This document shows, piece by piece, positions 15,301 through 23,080 of a stretch of DNA of 23,080 nucleotides (positions are counted from its first letter, which is position 1; each line of letters begins with the position of its first letter). The stretch covers positions 1 through 23,080 of the forward strand of contig JBBSEX010000043.1 in NCBI GenBank assembly GCA_038239345.1, in the 5' to 3' direction. Below the pieces are notes generated by a model that did not search any database, was not told where the DNA came from, and saw nothing but the letters and a program-made list of their open reading frames with translations. Both the position numbers and the translations under genes were made by a program. The DNA is from JBBSEX01 sp038239345 (lineage in GTDB: Bacteria; Acidobacteriota; Terriglobia; Bryobacterales; Bryobacteraceae).

Positions 15301-17327
15301 TGCCGAAGGCGATTGTCTCAAAAAAGGTCGATAACGTGAAGCGCGCCGGACGCGCGCCCTACAACTTCGTTCCCCTATCGGCGGAACGTTGGAAAAGCGT
15401 GGCGGCGCCTCCATCCCACGACCGCTATGACCCGGATCTTTTTACGGGCGAAATTGCGTTCGACTTCGAAGCTCTCACCGACTTCTATGTCCGCGGCATG
15501 TGGAAGTTGAACGACTATCCCCCAGAGAAGGCCGAGCGGCAAAAGCGGCCCCTAACTGAGCCTTTCCAGGTAGACGGAAAGCTGATGCTCCCCGGCAGCA
15601 GCATGCGCGGCATGATTCGGCAACTGGTGGAAATCTTGGCGGCGTCTCCCATCGACCGCATCAACAAAGACTATTTGTTCTACCGAACCGTGGCCTCGGT
15701 TCCCGACCCAACTAACACACGATCTTTTGAACCGCATGCGCTCGCGTATAAATCGGCGATCCTGAATGCCGATCGTACCGAACTAGCGGTGAGCGCGGGT
15801 TACCTGACGAGTTCGCGCGATGGCTGGTCGATTCAGCCGGCGCGGAAAGATCGTTGGGGTCACCAGTTCTATCAATACTACCGGCACTCGACCACGCAGA
15901 AATGGTTTCGGGACGAGGTTAAGTTCGATCCTCCTGACGACCGGCGATTTCCAGCCCGCGTACATGACGGCGGACACGAAGATGGCTGGCTAGTCTGCTC
16001 CGGTTGGATCTCGGGCAAGCTCAAACAATGGGTAGTCAATGGTCCCGATCCGGCAGCCGAGCGGCATCCAATTCCTTCCGATGATGTTAAAGCCTATAAA
16101 ACGGGTGGGATTACCAAGGAACTGATAAAGAACGGCTTCGTCTATGGCGAGTCTTCGAGACCCCTGCCGTGCTTTTACATAATGTGGCAAGATCCAGCCG
16201 GCGAGCAGCGCACGGCCTTCGGACACACTCCTTTCTTTCGTATTCCTTACAAGCGGCGTCCGGACGAATGCATTCCCCCAATCGCAACTCGTAAAAAGCG
16301 CGAAAGCGAATGGGATCTTACCGACGCGATGTTCGGCCACGTACCAAAAGATTCTAAAGATACCGGACGGAAAGCTTGGCGCGGCAGAGTGTCGTTCGAT
16401 GATGCGACCCTATCAGAAGCTTCGCCGGCCGATGTCGAGGCTTCCGAGCGAAGAGTCGTCCTGGGACAGCCCAAGCCAACCACCTACCAGCATTACGCCG
16501 TACAGGTTTCAGAGCTGGTGAAGGACGCTCTGCATTGGGACGGCGACTACAAGACTTCGAAACCCGGCTGCATTCGCGGACATAAACTGTATTGGCATCG
16601 CAAGGGAGCGCGTATGCCGGAGATGGATCCCTCCAAAGGCGACAATGTGGCGTCTTTGTTTAGACCCGTGAAGGAGGGCGCGCGATTTTCACCCAAAATC
16701 CGCTTCGAGAACCTGCGGTGCGAGGAATTGGGCGCGCTGCTGACTGCCGTCCAACTACATCCCGATTGCGCGCATAGGCTGGGATTGGCAAAACCGCTGG
16801 GATTGGGCAGCTTCCGCGTTCAGAATGTCCGGTTGACCAGGATCGTCGCCGCGAAACGCTACGAAAGCTTCCTCTCCGATGGCAAGCTCACAACAGGCGC
16901 CCGGGATTTGACAAGCGAGATTGGAAATCTCCGCTTATCCTTCATGCGATGGTACCTGGCTCAGACGGAAGCGACGGAAGAACACTTCTGGCGGGAGCCT
17001 CGGATCAAGGAACTCAAGGCGATTCTGACCTGGGTGGAAAGAAGTCCCGAGGAGCAGGCCAAGTGGCTGGGGCGGACCAGATACCTCGAATTCGGCCGCA
17101 TGGAGGAAACCTACAACCAAGGCCGCAACTATAACGAATATCAGGAAGTGGGTTTTCCGGACCAAGTCCGCCCGGAGCTGCAAAAACGCCGGCCCTTGCC
17201 TCCCGCCAGCCAAGTACTGGAAGGCGGCCCAAGTCTCCCGGATACACCCCGGCCGGACTTCGCGCCGCCCCGAACGCAAGAAGAGCGGGATCGAGAGGCA
17301 CCCAGAAAAACGAGTCACTGGCGGTAG
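15300..17327 (+). CDS. cas7-insertion: Cas7 with insertion (RAMP, TIGR03986-like)
   Basis: A 675-residue RAMP protein. LMLPGSSMRGMIRQL (95-109) is the Cas7 helix after the first strand, DAMFGH (342-347) followed by GRVSF (362-366) is the central FG...RVxF element, and GLAKPLGLGSFRV (495-507) is the Gly-rich loop. Between 110 and 340 lies a long region rich in aromatic and charged residues that corresponds to the insertion seen in the III-Dv Cas7-insertion subunit. The C-terminal about 60 residues are proline- and charge-rich and probably disordered. GAGGAG precedes the start. It completes the expected III-D2 set with the four genes before it. Confidence 0.85.
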   Translation: MPKAIVSKKVDNVKRAGRAPYNFVPLSAERWKSVAAPPSHDRYDPDLFTGEIAFDFEALTDFYVRGMWKLNDYPPEKAERQKRPLTEPFQVDGKLMLPGSSMRGMIRQLVEILAASPIDRINKDYLFYRTVASVPDPTNTRSFEPHALAYKSAILNADRTELAVSAGYLTSSRDGWSIQPARKDRWGHQFYQYYRHSTTQKWFRDEVKFDPPDDRRFPARVHDGGHEDGWLVCSGWISGKLKQWVVNGPDPAAERHPIPSDDVKAYKTGGITKELIKNGFVYGESSRPLPCFYIMWQDPAGEQRTAFGHTPFFRIPYKRRPDECIPPIATRKKRESEWDLTDAMFGHVPKDSKDTGRKAWRGRVSFDDATLSEASPADVEASERRVVLGQPKPTTYQHYAVQVSELVKDALHWDGDYKTSKPGCIRGHKLYWHRKGARMPEMDPSKGDNVASLFRPVKEGARFSPKIRFENLRCEELGALLTAVQLHPDCAHRLGLAKPLGLGSFRVQNVRLTRIVAAKRYESFLSDGKLTTGARDLTSEIGNLRLSFMRWYLAQTEATEEHFWREPRIKELKAILTWVERSPEEQAKWLGRTRYLEFGRMEETYNQGRNYNEYQEVGFPDQVRPELQKRRPLPPASQVLEGGPSLPDTPRPDFAPPRTQEERDREAPRKTSHWR

Positions 17328-17337
17328 AGAGCGACCC

Positions 17338-18747
17338 ATGGTGCTCTTCGACGAGATATTAAGAGCGAATCTCGATATTACCCAACTCTCGAAGCTGGCC
17401 GAAGACATGAGAACGGACCTCGGACGTCGCGAGAATGTCCTCTTCTGGGGCGCCGGCTGTTCAATGCCGGAAGTCCCAGCCAGTTCGGGTTTCGTCAAAC
17501 ACATCCACACAGACTATCAGCCGGCAGTTAGGGTCTGTAAAGGTAAGGGAAAAGAGCCCGATTTTCAAAACTTAATGGCAGAGCTTCCCGAACTCGACCG
17601 CCGCGCAATCATCGGCCACTTGACGGTCGGTAAAGCACCTAACTGGTCCCACATCTTGGCCATCTGGCTCATGAAATCCGGCTTTATTCATCGCATTTAC
17701 ACACTAAACTTCGACTCCTTGTTGCTCGACGCTTGCTCGTTGTTGGGCTTTCCGGTGGATGTGTATGACTTTGCGACGATCTCATTGGATCGGCCCGACC
17801 TGATTCAGTCGCCCGCTATCGTTTATTTGCACGGTCAACGGCATGGTTTTCGTCAAAGAGTCATCCCTAAGGACAGCGAACCCGATCAATGGGAGAAATT
17901 ATTCCTGCATGCTAAGGAGAAGAGGCACCGCTGGATCGTGATCGGCTATAGCGGCAGCAACGATCAAATCTTTCCGCTATTTAAGCATGCGCCGTTTATG
18001 GGAGGCATCTATTGGGTCGCGCACCGGGAGACCCAAGAGGGCAAAGACTATTTAAGTCTCTCTCCAGCCGTTTTAGAGCTCTTGAAAGATTCGGAAAGGG
18101 CCGTTTCTACGATTCCCGCTCTTGGGTCCGATCAATTTATGAAGGATCTCTCTGAACATCTGGAATTGTTTCCACCACCTCTTTTCCTCAAGCCCGCAGA
18201 ACACATGGACGGTCTGATGGCAAAAGCCGGACACCTCCGATTGGGTGGCACATCGGTTACGTCCTTCTCCTCCGAGTTGGTCGCTCGGACCAAAGCAGTC
18301 GCCGATGACGCCGCGGACACGCTTTTGCTGCGACTCTTCTTTAAGGCGGCCCGGAATCGGGATGAATTGCTGAGGCTCTGCGATCAAGCCAGCCGTATGA
18401 CGTTGCCTGAATCTTTCCGGCAGCTAGCGGCAGAACTCTTAATCGCCGAGGCTGACCGGTTGGACTCGGATTTCCGGGAAGCTCGCGAAGCTCACCCTTC
18501 CGAGGACGGGTCGAACTATCTCCGAGCGGCTTTGGCGCTCTTGGAGGCGGCGCTCCGTTTCACACACACTGGGAGCCTTGGTCTGCGATACCAAAATCTG
18601 TTGGAGGAACTCGAAAGAGAACCGCAGCGCTCGCAAAACGCCAGATCCACCGAACCCTCGGCACCAAGCGAATCAGCCGATCACGAAAACCGGGATGCAG
18701 CCGAACTGGCGACCATCATGGCCCAGCCGCCGGTTCCCTCTACTTAG
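17338..18747 (+). CDS. SIR2-domain protein, candidate NADase effector
   Basis: Ten bases after cas7-insertion and in the same direction, so probably the last gene of the operon. Residues about 30-230 form a SIR2 fold: FWGAGCSMPEV (36-46) is the GAG-S nucleotide loop, YTLNFDS (121-127) the T-x-N-x-D motif, YLHGQ (163-167) the His-containing strand and IGYSGSND (202-209) the second NAD-contacting loop. The rest (about 260-430) is helical and TPR-like, followed by a low-complexity, acidic tail of about 45 residues. SIR2 proteins in defence systems usually degrade NAD to stop phage growth. I see neither CARF nor SAVED, so how it would sense the CRISPR signal is unclear; it may bind the complex or act separately. 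Confidence 0.8.
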   Translation: MVLFDEILRANLDITQLSKLAEDMRTDLGRRENVLFWGAGCSMPEVPASSGFVKHIHTDYQPAVRVCKGKGKEPDFQNLMAELPELDRRAIIGHLTVGKAPNWSHILAIWLMKSGFIHRIYTLNFDSLLLDACSLLGFPVDVYDFATISLDRPDLIQSPAIVYLHGQRHGFRQRVIPKDSEPDQWEKLFLHAKEKRHRWIVIGYSGSNDQIFPLFKHAPFMGGIYWVAHRETQEGKDYLSLSPAVLELLKDSERAVSTIPALGSDQFMKDLSEHLELFPPPLFLKPAEHMDGLMAKAGHLRLGGTSVTSFSSELVARTKAVADDAADTLLLRLFFKAARNRDELLRLCDQASRMTLPESFRQLAAELLIAEADRLDSDFREAREAHPSEDGSNYLRAALALLEAALRFTHTGSLGLRYQNLLEELEREPQRSQNARSTEPSAPSESADHENRDAAELATIMAQPPVPST

Positions 18748-18907
18748 AAATCTTGGAGACAGCCCGCCTCGGACGGGTCACGCATGGCTGCTTCATGGCC
18801 CGGCAAGTAGCCCCAACCTTGCCGTGATACGATCGGATGCTGCGATTGCCCCCTCTATGCACCTCACACGTTATTGGCGCATCGCTTCGAGTTTTGTCGG
18901 GTTATAA

Positions 18908-19516
18908 AAAGGAACCCCGGTGCCAGATTGGGTCCGTCGATTACAGCATCGAGAGACCCGCCGGCGGTTCACGAGCGCGGGGCCGCACTCTGGCCTCGGG
19001 GCACAATATCCATACTTCAAGCACTTACATCACGCTATCCGGTGACGTCTTGGCTGAGTACGATACCTTCGATTAGGCCGTGCGGCGTGCGATGCGGTCC
19101 GGGATAGCGCATTAAAAATAGATGCTTTCGCGCATGAAAATGCGACAGAACTTGAGGTCGTCACGAGTTTATTGCGGCAATTCACCCAGTTCGCCAATAC
19201 TTCCGCTCACCGCGCCTGGATAAACTCGGCACTGGATTGGCTTGGACGCGCATGCAAATAACGGCTGGTCGTCGCAACAGCGTGGCCCAAGGTAGCTTGG
19301 ACGAGGTGGATTGGCGCGCCCCGCTCCAGGCTGTGGGTCGCGTTGTGCGTGTCAGAGCCGGCGCGGGCTCACGTCTACAAACACGCCTGCGCGGTTGGCG
19401 GCCTCCTGAACTCTGCGCAGATCATTATTGCCGGCGATGGCCTGCATATATACCGGAAGCGCGTGGGATGTGTCTCAGCGGGTCTTCACGACAAATCGCA
19501 AGTGCTCTGGAAATAG
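18908..19516 (+). pseudogene. decayed coding remnant of unknown function
   Basis: One plus-strand frame reads as plausible protein over about 600 bases: PDWVRRLQHRETRRRF, then AQYPYFKHLHHAIR, then ENATELEVVTSLLRQF and AHRAWINSALDWLGRACK, then VSEPARAHVYKHACAVGG and AQIIIAGDGLHIYRKRVG. It is broken by stops at 19043, 19055 and 19259 and ends at 19514-19516. Third codon positions are GC-rich and the composition is natural in this frame, unlike the overlapping frames. No start codon or family is recognised. The open alternative at 19237-19578 in another frame looks like a shadow. Confidence 0.4.
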
Positions 19517-19833
19517 AGCTGGTTCAAAACCTCCCTCTGGAAATGCGACTAAAGGGGTGCAATATGGGACCCTGCTGAAACAGGGTATAGGGGGTGGGGC
19601 GGCCCCGTGATGGGCGGCGCTGGGCCCACCCGTACCATCCACTTCTTCCAAGACTGTGACGTTAGCAGTCGAATCGCTTCTACGGGCGATATCCACGACT
19701 AGTTGAGCGATGCGTCGGTGGCCACAGGATCGTCGGCAACTATCTCGCGAAGCGAGTCAGATTTAGCTTGCTTGTCCCGCTGACCAAAGCAATGAATGTG
19801 ATCACCGCGAAGCGCGTTAAAGGAGCTATACCT
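19517..19833. other. intergenic, no gene seen
   Basis: No supported coding frame. One small hairpin, ACCCTG (19569-19574) with CAGGGT (19581-19586), precedes a very G-rich stretch. The end contains AAGGAG (19818-19823), the ribosome site of the next gene. Confidence 0.45.
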
Positions 19834-20416
19834 ATGAGTACATTCACGATCGACGAAAATAACAACATCACGGCTTACGCTAGCGCTGAACAAGCTAGCC
19901 AAGGCGACGCAGCTACCTTGATTCACTTTGAGTCACTAGCGGCACTCACCAAGGTGGCAGCCGACTGGCCGCTAAGTCGGTTGGTAGAGATCTGGAACAG
20001 CATTCCTGGCCAGTCGCCGGTGAAGAAGTTCCAAGACCGAAAGAAGGCGGTCGCGCGGGTCTGGAAGGCAATACAGCCCCTGGCATCCAACGTTGAAACC
20101 AGCGAACCGACCCCCGAGGCCGAAAAGCCCAAGACCGGGCGCAAACAGATCAAGGCGGTGGCTAAGCCGGCGAAGGAGGCCACCGGGGCCGAGAAGCCTC
20201 CGGCCAAACCGAAGACTGACAGCAGCAACAAGAAGGGCGAGGTAATAGCAATGATGAAGCGGGCGAAAGGTGCGACGCTCGGCGAGATTATGGAAGCGAC
20301 CCAGTGGCAGAAGCACACCGTACGCCTTCGTTAGCATCCTGGGCAGCAAGGGTGGCTTGGCGATCGAGTCCTCCAAGAATGCTGCCGGGGAGCGCACGTA
20401 CAAGGTCGCCAAGTAA
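19834..20416 (+). pseudogene. DUF3489-type protein, 3' frameshift
   Basis: The start ATG 19834 has AAAGGAG at a good distance and begins MSTFTIDENNNITAYAS, matching proteins with a C-terminal DUF3489 domain that are common in Acidobacteriota. The N-terminal part includes LVEIWNSIPG and KKFQDRKKAVARVWKAI. A Lys/Pro/Ala-rich linker (about 85-135) leads to KRAKGATLGEIMEATQWQKHTVR, read here in two pieces: KRAKGATLGEIM and EATQWQKHTVR. The frame then shifts (about two bases lost near 20328) and hits TAG at 20332-20334. In the next frame SILGSKGGLAIE and AGERTYKVAK complete the domain, with a stop at 20414-20416. The domain resembles a small winged-helix; its function is unknown. The short product would lack the C-terminal half of the DUF. 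Confidence 0.75.
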
Positions 20417-20440
20417 ACGCCTCCGAGCATCTCGACCCAC

Positions 20441-20472
20441 GCCGCCTCGGTTTCAAAGCCGGGGCGGCTTTT
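20441..20472 (+). terminator. Rho-independent terminator
   Basis: GCCGCCTCGG (20441-20450) pairs with CCGGGGCGGC (20459-20468), with one internal mismatch, around an 8-base loop and is followed directly by TTTT. It lies 24 bases after the restored stop of the DUF3489 gene. Confidence 0.85.
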
Positions 20473-20653
20473 CTGCGTCTGTGCTCCAAAACGACCAAAC
20501 GTCCGATCATGAATATGTTCCGGAGGCTCACTGGCTGAAACCGTGGCTGGTGGGGCAGAAACAGGGCTAGGTGGGGTCGGCCGGTCTTTGCTGGCGGGTT
20601 GGCCAGCCCGAACGCGGGCCCTAGAATGGCGTTCCGCTGAGATCGCACCCTTT

Positions 20654-20685
20654 CCAGTGACGTGACCGACCCGTCACGTCACTGG
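20654..20685. repeat. 13-bp perfect inverted repeat
   Basis: CCAGTGACGTGAC (20654-20666) and GTCACGTCACTGG (20673-20685) are exact complements around a 6-base centre. No T-run follows on either strand. It contains the core TGACGT twice and could be a hairpin or a protein-binding site. The surrounding 20473-20840 has no supported gene. Confidence 0.85.
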
Positions 20686-20839
20686 ATTACTCGCTGCGAT
20701 ACGTGAGATTCAGAACATGGTTCCGCATCAGCCGGTTCCGTTGTACCTTACGCTGCCGGGCGACTGCCCGTGCAATAACGAGCAAAATTATGATCGCGAT
20801 TCCGAAGAGTCCCGCAGCCCACCGCACGTTCAATCAGTT

Positions 20840-22354
20840 TACGCTAGTGCACTGTCCATGAAATAACTAGACAGTTCATCGAGTCCGCTTTTTGGTCTTG
20901 GGACTGGTGCAACCAGGCTTGATCTGCTCCATACGAAGGGTTTGGGATGCTTGGCGTAGTGAGCTGTCGTCGTGGAGAGAGGTGTCGCAGGACCGCCCCG
21001 ACACCCGCCAGGGATGCGCCTTGACGGAGCATTGTTGTGGCAGAGGAGTGTCGGAGGAAGTGAGCACCGTTGAGGGGCGCTTTGACCCCGGCCCGAAGCA
21101 GTGCGACGTACGATGTGCGTGACAGCCGCACGTGTCAACGCGTGACGCGGAGCCAGTACCGTAGTGAACACCTCAGGTACCTGCAACGATGGCCGGCCGT
21201 CTTTACATAGAGCAGAATCGCGTCGCCGACATCCTGCGGCAGTGGAAGCGATTCATGGCGACGTCCCTTTCCGCAGAGGCCGATTTCACTGTTGCGCCAG
21301 TGGATGTCGGTGAATTTGAGCTGAGCGACCTCGCTGGCGCGCAATGCGAGCCGGGCCAAAAGCAGAAGTACGGCTCTGTCTCGCAACTCGAAGGCGTGGC
21401 CGCTACATGAGTCGGCGCTCAACATCCTCGGCGGCAAGGAATCGGGGGATGATGAAAGTTGCCATGAGGCGAAACCGGGAATCGCATATTCCATGCCCGC
21501 CGGGCATCGTCCAGTTACGCCGAGGAAGCGGGCAAAAGAGCGGACCTCGACGGAGATGCTCTTGGCCCGCTCAATCCCGTGAGGGCGCGCCCGAGCGAGG
21601 ACGAAGGCGCGCAGAGTCTCGGCGGAATAGGCGCTTCCATCATCTCCGAGAGCATCAAGGAGTCCCGCAAGGATTCCTTCATAGACGTCGAGCGTCGTCT
21701 CAGTAAGGCCACGATGTGCACGCGTCCAAGAGCGGAATTCTCCCAGGATCGGCCATCGTTCAGTGGCGGATGGCGGGACTACAGGCAGCGGACGCTCGCC
21801 TTTCAGTCGGAGGAATCGGATGAAAACCGAGGCGGCCGTCACCGATTGCTGATTGGGTCCGCGGGAGTATGGAACGCGCTGCTCTTTCTCGATTGCTGCC
21901 TTACACGCTTCGAATCTTGGCAGCAGGTCTTGCGCGGTGAACCCCGCGGTGAATATCCAATCCGTCCAGGCGGCGAGGGAGGTTAGACCGTTGTCGATAG
22001 AGGTCGGCTTGTACCCCTGGAGATGAAGCCAGTCGGCAAAAGCGTCGATGTGATCTGCGGCGACGCCGTTGCGGAGTCGCCGCCTGGTAACTGGTGAATG
22101 AAAGTGTGTTTCCAGCATGACAATCGCCTCCCCCACATGGGAAGGAGGCTAATCGAAAACACATACATAGATCCAGGCATGCCCATCTGATCTATTGGAA
22201 TTGACATCTGAATCTCCGCCATCATGGACACCGTCGGCGGCGTAATCGCTTTGCTGGTAGACCTACGATTATGCGGAGTCCCGACTCACTGGAATGCAAG
22301 CCACACCGCCGTTTCAGCGCTGTGGCTTTGCATAATCGCGCACTCCGCATTATC
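20840..22354 (-). mobile_element. relic of a second RIT-type element
   Basis: Contains one damaged tyrosine recombinase related to the first gene of the left RIT. Upstream of it the 14-mer ATTATGCGGAGTCC (22268-22281) is identical to 3431-3444 of the left element and lies about 75 bases from the outer end, as in that element. The outer end contains CTCCGCAT (22343-22350) and joins a serine recombinase coding sequence. The other two recombinase genes and the other terminus are absent, so the left limit is uncertain. Confidence 0.65.
20880..22118 (-). pseudogene. tyrosine recombinase of the RIT relic, frameshifted
   Basis: ATG 22118 (MLETHFHSPVTRRRL) is preceded by GGGGGAGG at a good distance. 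The first about 300 codons are open and include ARLALRASEV (Arg) and LCGKGRRHES (Lys). Near 21180 the frame is lost. HFLRHSSATTML (His-x-x-Arg) and GAVLRHLSP are read in another frame, and TTAHYAKH (probable nucleophile Tyr) in a third. At least two or three indels are needed, so no complete recombinase can be made. The layout and motif wording resemble the intact recombinase at 2159-3406, but they are not near-identical, so this is a different RIT lineage or an old copy. Confidence 0.8.
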
Positions 22355-22747
22355 CGCGAATGCGGCCATCAGGTGAAGCAGCAACTTTGCCATCGGGTTG
22401 CCCTGATCGGTGGTGTCGATGTTCTGAGTCACGACAAGAAAGCCGATCCCGACCGAGGCCAGTTCCTGCACACTCTGGACGCTGTTCAGGACGCTGCGGC
22501 CCCAGCGGTCGAGCTTCCAGACCAGGACCGCATCGAAGCGTCTCTGGCGTGCGTCCTTGAGCAGGCGATCGAGGGCAGGGCGGCTGGCCTTCGCTCCGCT
22601 GAAGCCGGTATCCACATCCTCCGCGTGAATGCTTCAGCCGCGGCGTTCGCAGTATTCAAGCAACTCGCGTAACTGCATCTCGCAGTTCTGGTCTGTGGTG
22701 CTGACCCGCGCGTAGATCTCCGCTATGATCGTCTGCATGTTTTTCAT
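22354..22747 (-). pseudogene. serine recombinase (resolvase) N-terminal fragment, nonsense codon
   Basis: From ATG 22747, with GGGAG just upstream, the frame begins MKNMQTIIAEIYARVSTTDQ. ARVST holds the nucleophilic Ser, and the pattern is that of the resolvase/invertase family. After 37 codons an in-frame TGA (22634-22636) replaces what is probably a Trp codon. The same frame then continues with DVDTGFSGAKASRP, VLVWKLDRWGRS (catalytic Arg residues) and GNPMAKLLLHLMAAFA, and runs into the RIT relic at about 22354. The DNA-binding C-terminal part is missing. Confidence 0.85.
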
Positions 22748-22754
22748 CGGCTCC

Positions 22755-22937
22755 CTAATCATCGTCATCTTTCTCGCCGACTGCCTTCTCAAGAGAGATC
22801 GCCTGCTTCTCTAGCCACCAGCCATTCATAGCTTCCGCAGCCTTGATAGCCGCCAAGGGATCGCCGCTCTCTCGCCGACCATGCGTTAGGGGGAACTCGT
22901 ATCGGCTGCTCGTCCAATGTCGGCGCCCCGATCCTGA
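22755..22937 (-). pseudogene. small gene fragment upstream of resolvase
   Basis: An open frame of 60 codons with natural composition (SSRYEFPLTHGRRESGDP, AAIKAAEAMNGWWLEKQA) ends in an acidic GEKDDDD tail and TAG at 22755-22757. It has no start codon at its 5' end, where a TAG (22938-22940) interrupts it. It stops seven bases before the resolvase ATG. Family unknown. Confidence 0.4.
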
Positions 22938-22961
22938 CTAGAATGCGATGTCGGCGCACAC

Positions 22962-23080
22962 CTATGCATCGGCTGGCACCTTAAGGTCGGCGGCCAGTCT
23001 GCGAATCGAGTTGCGGAAAGCCAGCCGATCACCGCACGTCCGCACCCTCCGCGCCGTCAGCGGGAACAGGAGCGGTGGGA
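22962..23080 (-). CDS. partial hypothetical protein, 3' end only
   Basis: A frame open from the window edge ends with RLAFRNSIRRLAADLKVPADA and TAG at 22962-22964, about 38 codons. The composition looks coding (Arg/Ala-rich helix). No family is recognised, and the start lies outside the window. Confidence 0.35.
   Translation of the reverse strand, partial: PPLLFPLTARRVRTCGDRLAFRNSIRRLAADLKVPADA

Noticed and set aside
16935..17510. Minus-strand frame of 191 codons
   Set aside because: Antisense to the end of Cas7-insertion and the start of the SIR2 gene; no motif or ribosome site.
19237..19578. Plus-strand frame of 113 codons
   Set aside because: Composition is Arg/Gly-rich and less natural than the overlapping frame that carries the decayed coding remnant.
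19972..20430. Minus-strand frame of 152 codons
   Set aside because: Antisense to the DUF3489 gene, whose start, ribosome site and terminator all agree with the plus strand.
21579..21986. Plus-strand frame of 135 codons
   Set aside because: Antisense to the relic recombinase with recognised motifs.

Overview
The window looks like a defence island in a moderately GC-rich soil-type bacterium. The best clue to its origin is a DUF3489-type gene at 19834-20416, a family I associate with Acidobacteriota such as Solibacter/Bryobacter. This assignment is an inference from one gene family and general base composition, not a proof.

Layout, left to right. Positions 1-130 hold nothing I can identify. 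A recombinase-in-trio (RIT) element occupies about 131-3535, with three overlapping tyrosine-recombinase genes on the minus strand and 17-bp terminal inverted repeats. Only the first recombinase is intact. The element sits directly against a cas1 gene that has lost its N-terminal part (3528-4132). Then come a frame-disrupted membrane-CARF gene (4286-5055), an 8-repeat CRISPR array (5101-5662) whose transcription I infer to run leftward, its leader-like region, and a minus-strand gene (6157-7353) for a P-loop NTPase fused to what look like two Csx3-type ring-nuclease units.

Divergent from that gene is the core of the window, a tightly packed plus-strand operon from 7489 to 18747: a double-CARF/double-nuclease Can1-like effector, a short Cas10 without an HD domain, a Cas7-Cas5-Cas11 triple fusion, a Cas7-Cas7 fusion, a Csx19-like subunit, a large Cas7 with an insertion, and a SIR2-domain protein. 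Genes overlap by 1-4 nt or are nearly so. This gene set corresponds to the subtype III-D2 (III-Dv) effector known from Synechocystis (Cas10, Cas7-5-11, Cas7-2x, Csx19, Cas7-insertion).

How it should work: crRNA from the array guides the Cas7/Cas5/Cas11 filament to invader RNA. Cas10 palm domains would then make a cyclic oligoadenylate, which activates Can1 (nucleic-acid cleavage) and, when intact, the membrane CARF protein. The Csx3-type protein would tune or terminate the signal. The SIR2 protein is a candidate NAD-depleting abortive-infection effector with no recognisable CARF or SAVED sensor. Adaptation appears dead (cas1 truncated, no cas2 seen), and no cas6 is visible, so crRNA processing must come from elsewhere.

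Right of the operon the DNA is decayed: a stop-riddled coding remnant (18908-19516), a frameshifted DUF3489 gene with a good terminator, a 13-bp perfect palindrome, a second relic of a RIT-type element (about 20840-22354) inserted into a serine recombinase gene that also carries a nonsense codon, and fragments running off the right edge. Two RIT-type elements in the same orientation therefore bracket the CRISPR locus.
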